NCBI GenBank assembly: GCA_026395475.1
Contig: JAPLYQ010000068.1
Coordinates: 1 to 12,895 of the forward strand
Direction: 5' to 3'
Source: Candidatus Roizmanbacteria bacterium
GTDB taxonomy: Bacteria; Patescibacteriota; Microgenomatia; UBA1406; GWC2-37-13
DNA length: 12,895 nt
Shown: positions 5,351 to 11,663 of the stretch, in pieces
Numbering within the stretch: position 1 is the stretch's first letter
Layout: each line of letters begins with the position of its first letter
The notes under the pieces: model-generated
Seen by the model: the letters and a program-made list of their open reading frames with translations, nothing else
Told to the model about the DNA's origin: nothing
Databases searched by the model: none
Position numbers and translations under genes: made by a program

Positions 5351-5640
5351 GTTGTTGTTCATCAAAAACCAAAAAATCAAATGAAATCGTCTCATTAGTT
5401 TCTCTCCTCAAAATTGTTTCAGAAGAAAGTAGACTTAAAATACTCTGTATATTACAACAGGGTAGTCATTGCGTCTGTGAAATTGCAGATCACATTGATC
5501 TTTCTCAAAGTCTTATTTCACACCATTTAAAGGACCTTAAGGAGGCAGAAATAGTACAAGATGAGAAGAAAGGTTTACGTGTTTACTATTCATTAACAAA
5601 AACAGGGGAACACATTATTAATTTGTTATTTAAAATATGA
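5338..5640 (+). CDS. ArsR/SmtB-family metal(loid)-responsive repressor
   Basis: This 100-residue winged-helix repressor would release DNA when it binds a thiophilic metal or metalloid. The sensor motif HCVCEI (C45, C47) corresponds to ELCVCDL of ArsR and CadC. The recognition helix reads LSQSLISHHLKDL, and the wing is KKGLRVYYSL. An N-terminal Cys pair (C6, C7) and C37 could add ligands, as the N-terminal cysteines do in CadC, so As(III), Cd(II) or Pb(II) are all possible inducers. ATG 5338 is preferred to ATG 5332: a -10 box ends exactly 6 nt before it and the operator is centred on it. The stop codon overlaps the next gene as ATGA, so translation is coupled. It probably represses its own cassette. 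Confidence 0.9.
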   Translation: MDSYSCCSSKTKKSNEIVSLVSLLKIVSEESRLKILCILQQGSHCVCEIADHIDLSQSLISHHLKDLKEAEIVQDEKKGLRVYYSLTKTGEHIINLLFKI

Positions 5641-5921
5641 AAATTCAAGTATTGGGAAGTGGATGTGCAAAATGTAAAAAGTTATTTGAAATCACTCAAA
5701 AAGCTATAACAGAGATGGGAAGAGACGAGAAAGTTGAATATATAACCGATATTTCAAAAATTATTGAAATGGGAATTATGACAACTCCGGTCCTTGCAAT
5801 CGATGGAAATCCTGTCATGACTGGGTTTACCCCTGATATAGAAAAAATTAAAAAAATCATTAACTCGGGAGTTAAGACAGATAATATTTCTTCCAAATGT
5901 AGTTGCGGGGGAAAATGTTAA
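5637..5921 (+). CDS. Small thioredoxin-like redox protein with a Cys-rich tail
   Basis: The 94-residue protein belongs to the short thioredoxin-fold group often called redox-active disulfide protein 2 (TIGR00412-like). The CxxC active site is GSGCAKCKKL (C10, C13), and the cis-proline loop is TTPVLAIDG (P51). The C-terminus carries an extra CSCGGKC motif (C88, C90, C94) beyond the usual fold, which could bind a metal or metalloid or exchange disulfides. It overlaps the repressor by 4 nt (ATGA) and the permease by 7 nt, so the three are translated as one unit. Thioredoxins of this type often sit beside DUF318 permeases, which suggests a partner or reductant role for the export of thiol-binding substrates. 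Confidence 0.88.
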   Translation: MKIQVLGSGCAKCKKLFEITQKAITEMGRDEKVEYITDISKIIEMGIMTTPVLAIDGNPVMTGFTPDIEKIKKIINSGVKTDNISSKCSCGGKC

Positions 5922-6910
5922 TACCTAGTATGGATATATTTAAGCCAATTCAACTCTTTGCAGATACTGTCACTTATCAGTGGTTTCATATTATTCCTCA
6001 TTCTTATTGGGGAGATACATTAAATTTTTTTATCTACGATACAATAAAGATTGGACTCCTACTTATTGTTATTAATTATGCTATGGCATTTACTCGTTAC
6101 TATTTTCCAATGGAAAAAGTAAGAGATTTACTTCTTAAACGGAGATGGTTTGGACTAGATTATCTATTTGCAGCATTACTTGGCGTTATAACACCTTTTT
6201 GTTCGTGCTCATCAATCCCGCTATTTATTGGTTTTGTGGGAGCGGGAATTCCACTTGGCGTGACCTTTGCATTTCTCATTAGTTCTCCACTCGTTAACGA
6301 ATCTTCTCTCTATCTTTTTCCTGCAATGTTTGGAATGAAAGTAACAATAATCTATAACGTACTTGGCATTATTATTGCAATGCTTGGTGGACTTCTTATT
6401 CAAAAACTAGGGATGGAACAATATATTAAGCCTGAACTATTAAAATTCAAATCTCGTAGACAGGTAGAACAGGAAAATGGGGGAGAGTCTCTCCCTATTA
6501 AGGAGCTTGTAAAATATTTTTGGAGTGATGGTATGAATATTACAAAAAGTATATTCCCCTATGTCCTACTGGGAGTTGGGATTGGGGCGCTAATTCATGG
6601 ATTTGTACCGGCTTCATTTATAGTGAAGTATCTATCAAATAAATCATGGTGGACTATCCCACTTGCTACCTTACTTGGTGCGCCGCTTTATGCAAATTCA
6701 GTAAGTGTAATCCCTGTCATGGAGGCACTCGTTCAAAAAGGGGTTCCACTGGGGACTGCGTTATCATTTATGACTGCGATAGTTACGGTGTCGATCCCTG
6801 AGTCAATGATATTAAAAAAAGTAATGAAGTGGCAATTACTTGCTGCTTTTTTTGGAATAACATTAATTGGAATTATGATCATGGGATATGTTTTTAATTG
6901 GATCCTATGA
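5915..6910 (+). CDS. ArsP-type permease (DUF318/PF03773 family)
   Basis: The protein has 331 residues from ATG 5915 and about eight hydrophobic segments. The family signature TPFCSCSSIPLFIGFVGAG begins at residue 93, followed by PLGVTFAFLISSPLVNE. The paired cysteines (C96, C98) lie in a membrane helix. A second family-like block, LLGAPLYANSVSVIPV, lies in the C-terminal half. Known ArsP members export trivalent organoarsenicals; other members are uncharacterised permeases. The ArsR repressor and Cys-rich thioredoxin next to it support a thiophilic substrate. Starts at TTG 5903, ATG 5915 and ATG 5930 are all possible; 5915 is chosen because GGGGGA precedes it and it overlaps the upstream stop. 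The substrate is inferred. Confidence 0.88.
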   Translation: MLIPSMDIFKPIQLFADTVTYQWFHIIPHSYWGDTLNFFIYDTIKIGLLLIVINYAMAFTRYYFPMEKVRDLLLKRRWFGLDYLFAALLGVITPFCSCSSIPLFIGFVGAGIPLGVTFAFLISSPLVNESSLYLFPAMFGMKVTIIYNVLGIIIAMLGGLLIQKLGMEQYIKPELLKFKSRRQVEQENGGESLPIKELVKYFWSDGMNITKSIFPYVLLGVGIGALIHGFVPASFIVKYLSNKSWWTIPLATLLGAPLYANSVSVIPVMEALVQKGVPLGTALSFMTAIVTVSIPESMILKKVMKWQLLAAFFGITLIGIMIMGYVFNWIL

Positions 6911-6947
6911 TAGTTGCGATAGTGAGATTTACGTACGATACCTTATT

Positions 6948-7366
6948 TTAAGGTTGTATTTTAATGGGGGCAGCAGAAGCAGCGTGAATTGCCGCCGAAG
7001 TTTGATTTTTTGATAGACAAATTACACTTTTCGAATTGACATAGGTAAAGTTAACATTACCTGTCGCACCATTAAGAACATCTCCAGCATCTGCAGTATA
7101 AATATTTCCTGCAGTATTTAATGAGAGAAACCAATCACCAACAGTTTGAGCTGTGGTTCTTCTGTAGGCACCGTTGTGGGAGATGATGTTGATATAGGCA
7201 GTGGAGTTTCAGTTTGGGGTACACTGCCACCTCCTGCAAGACCACACCCAGATATTATAAATGGGAAAGTAAATGTAGACAAAATTACCAAGTTCTCTCC
7301 CACACTTGTTCTATTATCTCCAATGCTAGAATTTAATATCACAGTTTGTTCGATTGCTCCTGCCAT
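6948..7366 (-). pseudogene. Frameshifted lipoprotein-like gene with Pro/Thr stalk
   Basis: The 5' part (ATG 7366, stop at 7118) encodes a hydrophobic segment ending in a lipobox-like IISGC, then GLAGGGS and a Thr/Pro stalk (PLPISTSSPTTVPTEEP). From about 7143 the coding signal moves to another minus frame, which runs to TAA at 6948 and reads TAQTVGDWFLSLNTAGN...; this part has no ATG of its own. Joining them requires one -1 shift near the EEPQL codons. A -10 box (TGA-TATAAT) ending 8 nt before ATG 7366 argues that the gene is or was expressed. It could be a pseudogene, a sequencing error, or less likely programmed frameshifting. The N-terminus lacks the usual lysines of a lipoprotein signal. 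The family is not recognised. Confidence 0.55.
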
Positions 7367-7374
7367 GGTTGTAT

Positions 7375-7383
7375 ATTATATCA
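7375..7383 (-). promoter_or_regulatory. Extended -10 promoter of the lipoprotein-like gene
   Basis: The minus strand reads TGA-TATAAT (hexamer 7380-7375, perfect consensus) followed by 8 nt and ATG 7366. No -35 box is recognisable. Confidence 0.55.
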
Positions 7384-7458
7384 CTTATAGATTTATTTGG
7401 ATTAGAGCGTATTAGCAATCTTAAAACCAAGAGTGTCTTCAATATAAAACCGTCTACT

Positions 7459-8175
7459 TTATTCGGTCAACACGTATATTTTTTTTGGGACCTGTCCTTT
7501 GAGGTCCATTTTTCCATTATCAAATGTTACGCTCTCTGCGTGGAATGAAGAGCTGTGTTTTTGAATAACATCGTTCAGTACAGATTCTGCTTCCTTATTC
7601 GCCTGAGCAACAATGTCCCCAGGAATTGGGATTGCTCCTATTTGCACATTCTGTGCATTAACACTGACTGTGTCATTAAATACAGATCCTTTTCCTTTTA
7701 CATAAATAGGTACTTCAATTGGAGGAATATTGTATTTTTGCATTGCATCTTTTATTTGGCTTTCGGAATAACCAAGGGCTATCGCATAAGGAATTGCCTT
7801 TGATACGACCAAGATTCCTGAAGATTCAATTGTTCCATCAGGATGGATAAGAATTTGTAGACTTTTTACAGGATAATTTTTCCAAGGACGATTGTTAGAA
7901 TGGGCGGTTAATTCTTTGCTATCCATCGTGATTGATACATCTTTTTTTCCTTCAAATGTATAGTCTTTAATTGAATCTGTGCTTTTAATTGATACAAGCT
8001 CTACGCCCATTTTGGCGATTGCCTTAACAGAATCATCTTTAGTTATTTTAATACCCAAATCTTTTGGACCCGCGCCAACAAGAGGGGAAAGGCCTGGTAC
8101 AAGGCCCATTACGGTAAGTGCAACTAATACGATAAGGACCGGGGTTATGATCATTCCAAATAGTATTTTTAGCAT
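7459..8175 (-). CDS. Membrane-anchored extracytoplasmic protein, possibly YpmS/LmeA-like
   Basis: The 238-residue protein has one N-terminal membrane helix (about 4-33) and a beta-rich soluble domain outside the membrane. The C-terminal half has GAIPIPGDIVAQANKEAESVLND followed about 20 residues later by a strand pair around VTFDNGKMDLKG. That order (an IPIP turn, a long helix, then a DGK strand) resembles YpmS (DUF2140) or LmeA (DUF2993) proteins, which have lipid-binding-type folds; I recall this rather than having searched it. Start 8175 is set by the membrane anchor and by an extended -10 box ending 6 nt upstream. The downstream neighbour is the frameshifted lipoprotein-like gene, which has its own promoter. 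Confidence 0.75.
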   Translation of the reverse strand: MLKILFGMIITPVLIVLVALTVMGLVPGLSPLVGAGPKDLGIKITKDDSVKAIAKMGVELVSIKSTDSIKDYTFEGKKDVSITMDSKELTAHSNNRPWKNYPVKSLQILIHPDGTIESSGILVVSKAIPYAIALGYSESQIKDAMQKYNIPPIEVPIYVKGKGSVFNDTVSVNAQNVQIGAIPIPGDIVAQANKEAESVLNDVIQKHSSSFHAESVTFDNGKMDLKGQVPKKIYVLTE

Positions 8176-8181
8176 ATCAGT

Positions 8182-8190
8182 AGTATAACA
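8182..8190 (-). promoter_or_regulatory. Extended -10 promoter, predicted leaderless start at 8175
   Basis: The minus strand reads TGT-TATACT, then 6 nt, then ATG 8175. It is squeezed into the 18 nt between this gene and the HD-domain gene stop at 8194. Confidence 0.55.
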
Positions 8191-8193
8191 AAA

Positions 8194-8766
8194 CTATAAA
8201 TTATTTATTTTCTGCCACCAATTATTTGATCCAACCACACGCAATTCCTCTAGAAGTTTCAATGCAGACTCTGTTTTAAGGACTGTTTTAAAGTTATCTC
8301 TCCATTGCACAGCTCCCACATTTCCTTGATCAACTAATTCTTGTGCAGTAAAAGCCATTTCAAGCATGTTAGCATCTTTTGCAATGTTTCCCATTACTGT
8401 TTTTCTGAAATCCGTTTCATTCCATAAGCGGTAAATGTCTTCTTTCATAAATGGAACTTCTGCAAGTTGCTCTGTTATTGCTTCTTCTTCAAACTCTTTT
8501 ACATTTTTAATGTATTTACTTGCTGTTCGATGAATATCTCCCAATCGACATTCTCCGATATCTTTGAATGTCACCGCTGTTACAACTTCATATGGATTTT
8601 CATATTTTTCCATAACCGCCAAGATATATCCAATCTGCGCAGCACGCAGACAATGTGCAGCAACAGTCTCTGGATTGTCTACTCCAATAATCCGCCATCC
8701 TTCATGTTTAATTCTTTTAAGTTGACCCAGTTCAAAAATAAAGTTGGTGATAGATTTAATATTCAT
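8194..8766 (-). CDS. HD-domain (HD_3/YfbR-like) protein with an altered HD dyad
   Basis: The 190-residue protein resembles HD_3/YfbR-type nucleotide phosphohydrolases, metal-dependent enzymes that include 5'-deoxynucleotidases. The first metal ligand H38 (ETVAAHCLRAA) and the late D131 (KDANMLE) are present, as is the family block IGECRLGDIHRTASKY. The HD dyad itself reads K68-D69 (TFKDIGE), so the histidine that normally binds metal is lysine. The codon is AAA and the flanking frame is clean. The enzyme may use a changed metal site or be inactive. The start ATG overlaps the HIT stop as ATGA, so it is translated with the HIT gene. A nucleotide-related role fits that partner. Confidence 0.85.
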   Translation of the reverse strand: MNIKSITNFIFELGQLKRIKHEGWRIIGVDNPETVAAHCLRAAQIGYILAVMEKYENPYEVVTAVTFKDIGECRLGDIHRTASKYIKNVKEFEEEAITEQLAEVPFMKEDIYRLWNETDFRKTVMGNIAKDANMLEMAFTAQELVDQGNVGAVQWRDNFKTVLKTESALKLLEELRVVGSNNWWQKINNL

Positions 8767-9224
8767 ACGAATGATTTAAATTTATTAACATAGAGAGTCC
8801 GTTCTTCTTGCGTTGTATCTATTTTACTTTTAACATTTTTAAAAAATGAATCATTTGTATAGCGAGGAAATATATGTAGATGAAAATGGAATGCATGTTG
8901 TCCTCCTGCAGGTTCATTATTTTGCTGTAAAGTTATCCCTTTGCAGTTATATGCTTTTTTCATGGCAATCGAATATTTCTTTGTATTGTCAATAATATGA
9001 TGTGCAATTTTTTCAGGTAAATCATAGATATGCTCGTAGTGACTATTGGGGACAATAATGATATGTCCTTCGTTTCCTTTGATAAAAAAGGAGTTTACAA
9101 AAATGGAAATATAATCATCACCATAAATCAGATCTGTTTTCTTCAAAAGAGTATTTTTGTTTTCAATTCCTTTTACCCCCAAACAAATTGGGCAAATGTA
9201 GTCATGAGGGCTATGGTTGAACAT
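8763..9224 (-). CDS. HIT-family nucleotide hydrolase/transferase
   Basis: This 153-residue protein has the histidine triad HFHLHIF (H113, H115, H117; H115-H117 region catalytic) preceded by QNNEPAGGQHA, typical of HIT nucleotidyl hydrolases acting on AMP-linked or dinucleoside polyphosphate substrates. An N-terminal CPIC motif (C11, C14), with later histidines in NSHYEH, suggests the zinc site found in many HIT proteins. Start 9224 is chosen over an in-frame ATG at 9323: the longer form would extend into apbE, while an extended -10 box ends exactly 6 nt before 9224 and the CPIC motif then lies near the N-terminus as usual. It heads a two-gene unit with the HD protein. Confidence 0.92.
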   Translation of the reverse strand: MFNHSPHDYICPICLGVKGIENKNTLLKKTDLIYGDDYISIFVNSFFIKGNEGHIIIVPNSHYEHIYDLPEKIAHHIIDNTKKYSIAMKKAYNCKGITLQQNNEPAGGQHAFHFHLHIFPRYTNDSFFKNVKSKIDTTQEERTLYVNKFKSFV

Positions 9225-9230
9225 AGTAGT

Positions 9231-9239
9231 ATTGTAGCA
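9231..9239 (-). promoter_or_regulatory. Extended -10 promoter, predicted leaderless start of the HIT gene
   Basis: The minus strand reads TGC-TACAAT, then 6 nt, then ATG 9224. It lies in the 22-nt gap after apbE and decides the HIT start codon. Confidence 0.55.
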
Positions 9240-9246
9240 AAATCTC

Positions 9247-10116
9247 TTATTTGAAAAACAATTCTGAAGAAAATGAGGAAGATTTTTCAATTGAATTATC
9301 TTCATATAAGGTGAGATATTCAAATGAAAAATAGGGAGTTAACTTTTCTGCAGGAACTAAAAATAAACAGGTGGAAAGTGCATCTGCAAGAAGTGCCTCT
9401 TTTGCAATAACCCAAGTTGCAAGAATTTTATTTGGGGAAGTGAGTGTTTTTGGGTTAATAATGTGGTGGTAGGGTCCCCAGGACCGCCGACTTCCTGCTG
9501 AAGCACAAATACTTCCTTTTGAAAGGGTAACAACACCAATCGCTTCCTTAAAATCCAATGGATTTTCAAGCCCAATTCTTATCGGTTTACTGCTATACAA
9601 TAGAATGTCTTTCCCTGCATCAATACAAAATTCTGGAAAACCTTGCTCGATGATAATTTGTGAGACTATATCTATAAGAAGCCCTTTACCGGCAGCTCCA
9701 AAATCATATGTTGCTGATTTTTTTATGTTAATAAAAGGGTATGAAAGATCGGCCGTATCTTCCCATGCAGGAGGAGTATGAAGTGTTTTGGGGATCAAAG
9801 AATATTCCTTATCATACCCTGCTTCAACTAGAACTTGTCCAATGAGTGGCGTAAATAAGCCGCCAGTGGCGGTATACAGTTCTTTATAGAGCGTAAAAAG
9901 TTTCTCAGCGTCTGGGGGTAACTTTACAGCTCCTATTTGCATTAAGGCTGAATTAATAAATGAGTCAGGTCGAAATCGAGAATATGTTTGTTCAAACAGT
10001 TCGACCCTTTTTTTTATTAGCTCCTCAAGATATTCCAATTGTGTTGGATTGATAGGTGAGTATATTTCTATTTCCCAGATTGTGCCAATACCCTTAAAAG
10101 AAAATGTATTGCTCAT
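9247..10116 (-). CDS. apbE: ApbE-type FAD:protein FMN transferase
   Basis: ApbE moves FMN from FAD onto a Thr/Ser of a target protein using Mg2+. The 289-residue protein shows the family blocks in order: FSFKGIGTIWEIE at the N-terminus, SRFRPDSFIN, TGGLFTPLIG, YDFGAAGKGLLID, CIDAGKDILL, RIGLENP, SAGSRRSWGPYHHIINPKT and LADALSTCLFLV with the metal-binding Asp and Thr. The GG[DN] block reads AGKD, and the SGxYER block reads SAGSRRSW, so it is a divergent member. It lacks a signal peptide or lipobox, unlike many exported ApbE proteins. It follows the FMN-binding gene by 5 nt, so the two form an enzyme-substrate pair from one promoter. Confidence 0.92.
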   Translation of the reverse strand: MSNTFSFKGIGTIWEIEIYSPINPTQLEYLEELIKKRVELFEQTYSRFRPDSFINSALMQIGAVKLPPDAEKLFTLYKELYTATGGLFTPLIGQVLVEAGYDKEYSLIPKTLHTPPAWEDTADLSYPFINIKKSATYDFGAAGKGLLIDIVSQIIIEQGFPEFCIDAGKDILLYSSKPIRIGLENPLDFKEAIGVVTLSKGSICASAGSRRSWGPYHHIINPKTLTSPNKILATWVIAKEALLADALSTCLFLVPAEKLTPYFSFEYLTLYEDNSIEKSSSFSSELFFK

Positions 10117-10121
10117 ATTTC

Positions 10122-10562
10122 TTACACGGTTTTTGCTTGAGCTTTTATCTTCTCCAATGCATCATTAAATCCTTTTGGGGTAAGGGAAGCTCCTGCAATT
10201 TTTCCTAATTGTAAATCATTTATATTCTTACCTATGACTGAAGATTTATATTCTTTAGCAAACGCTTCTTGCTTCATTTTAGAAATAGGTTTTTCAGCTT
10301 TAGGGGTCACTTCAGACTCGGTTATCACACCATTTTTTAATGTAAGCTTCACATCGATTTGTTCAGCTCCTGCTGGTGACGTATAGTCTCCTAATTGTTC
10401 GTATACTCCATCTTTGTAACTTGTTGTCACTTGTCGTACCTCAACTGTCTTTGGAGAGGCGGGTGGAGTTTCTTTATTGGTCTTATCAGAAAATGCAAAA
10501 ATACCCAGCCCAATTGCTACAATGAGAGCGATTACTAATAATCCTGTAGTTTTAGAATTCAT
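10122..10562 (-). CDS. Membrane-anchored FMN-binding-domain protein, likely ApbE substrate
   Basis: This 146-residue protein has one N-terminal membrane helix (about 6-25), a short linker rich in Pro/Thr and an FMN_bind-type domain outside the membrane. The flavinylation motif near the C-terminus reads A-G-A-S-L-T (residues 123-128) against the usual [ST]-G-A-[ST]-x-T. Serine 126 therefore occupies the acceptor position that is normally threonine. Upstream DGVYEQLGDYTSPAGAEQIDVKLTLKNGVI is typical of the domain start. A covalent FMN would make it an extracytoplasmic electron carrier; the electron donor and acceptor are not in the window. A consensus promoter lies at 10601-10629, and apbE follows 5 nt downstream. 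Confidence 0.88.
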   Translation of the reverse strand: MNSKTTGLLVIALIVAIGLGIFAFSDKTNKETPPASPKTVEVRQVTTSYKDGVYEQLGDYTSPAGAEQIDVKLTLKNGVITESEVTPKAEKPISKMKQEAFAKEYKSSVIGKNINDLQLGKIAGASLTPKGFNDALEKIKAQAKTV

Positions 10563-10600
10563 AGATGTATATGTATAATAACTAATATATATTTAGTATG

Positions 10601-10629
10601 AGTATAATGAACAAATTACCTCCTGTCAA
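10601..10629 (-). promoter_or_regulatory. Consensus promoter of the FMN-binding/apbE operon
   Basis: The minus strand has TTGACA (10629-10624), exactly 17 nt, then TATACT (10606-10601): the same hexamers and spacing as the helicase promoter. The expected leader is about 30 nt, with a small CTAA/TTAG hairpin and no Shine-Dalgarno sequence. Confidence 0.75.
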
Positions 10630-10662
10630 ATATATTTTTTTTGTCGCCCTATAAAGCCCTAC

Positions 10663-11557
10663 TTATGATAAATATGCTTCTAGCTCTTGTTTATTATGTC
10701 TGTGGTGCGTATTAATATAGCGGATTGTTCCTGATTTTGTACGCAACACCATTGAATGCGAAATAATATAATCGTTCTTCACAATAATACCCTGGAGAAG
10801 GGGGCCGTCAATTACGCCCGTCGCTGTGAATGTAAGATCTTTGCCTCGCGCCAAATCTTCTGCGGAGTAAATTTTGCTGAGATCTATGTGTTTTTACTGG
10901 AACTGCTGCTAAAACGCCCTCTGTACTCCCACCCGTTCCGATAAGCATATCAATGCCCGACTCTGGGAAACAAGTAGCAATTGCCCCCGCAACATCACCG
11001 TCTGTAATAAGTCTTACTCTAGCTCCAACAGATCTTATTTGTTCAATTAATTTTTCGTGACGTTCTCTGTCCAGTACCATCACAGTTATTTCACGAATAT
11101 CTTTCCCGATTGCATTTGCAGTCTTTTTTATATTATCAGCTACAGGCGCATCAAGATCGATAACCCCACTTGCAGCTTTCCCAACTACTATTTTTTGTAC
11201 ATAGGTGTCGGGAGCACGAAGAAGAGATCCTGCTGCTCCTGCAACTACTATAGCAAGCGCGTTATATCTCCCATGTGCCACACTATCGGTACATTCGAGC
11301 GGATCAACGGCAATATCCATTTCTGGTCCTGATCCTTTTCCCACAATTTCTCCATTAAATAATTCTGGAGCTTTATCTTTTTTTCCCTCTCCAATAACAA
11401 TTTTTCCTTTAAATTCGATTTGGTTAAAACGGTTCCTCATCTGTTTTACTGCGGCTCCATCTGCGGCATGTTTGTCGCCCCGTCCTATCCATTGAGACGA
11501 TGCAATGGCTGCAGCTTCTGTAACCCGAATGAATTCAAGTGCTAGATTTCTATCCAT
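10663..11557 (-). pseudogene. glpX: Class II fructose-1,6-bisphosphatase with internal deletion and frameshift
   Basis: GlpX hydrolyses fructose-1,6-bisphosphate in gluconeogenesis. The first 200 or so residues match E. coli GlpX nearly without gaps: GRGDKHAADGAA (D33), GEGKKDKAP (E57), DPLECT (D85, E88, T90), PDGDV-like TDGDVAG, and GTGGSTEGV. Residue 89 is Cys where Gly is usual, and 59 is Lys for Glu. After VLAAVPVKT the frame breaks near 10885. The rest of the family sequence continues in another minus frame (IDLSKIYSAEDLARGKDL through KSGTIRYI) to TAA at 10663. About 25-37 residues that other GlpX proteins have at this point (the GG-E/D-M-x-G-R-L region) are missing. One deletion of non-triplet length explains both. 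Start 11557 fits the family; upstream in-frame ATGs do not. Assembly error is the alternative. Confidence 0.85.
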
Positions 11558-11607
11558 AGAAAATAACAATGAATTTATAAAGTACACACTTGCACTATAT
11601 AGATATT

Positions 11608-11635
11608 TTGATAATAAATCAAATTTGGGTATAAT
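11608..11635 (+). promoter_or_regulatory. Promoter of the LppX/LolA-like gene
   Basis: TTGATA (11608-11613), a 16-nt spacer and a perfect TATAAT (11630-11635). The predicted leader is about 22 nt and contains a six-codon frame (ATG 11636, stop TGA), probably accidental. Divergent from glpX. Confidence 0.65.
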
Positions 11636-11663
11636 ATGAATATTATTCATTACTGAAAATAAT

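Noticed and set aside
5903..5914. TTG start of the permease at 5903
   Set aside because: ATG 5915, with GGGGGA before it, is a better start and overlaps the thioredoxin stop; the TTG would add four residues outside the family.
9225..9323. A longer HIT protein starting at the in-frame ATG 9323
   Set aside because: It would overlap apbE by 77 nt, adds 33 residues not seen in HIT proteins, and ignores the -10 box ending 6 nt before ATG 9224.
11558..11650. A longer GlpX starting at ATG 11650
   Set aside because: MDRNLALEF at 11557 aligns exactly with the N-terminus of E. coli GlpX; the extra 31 residues would run through the divergent promoter.
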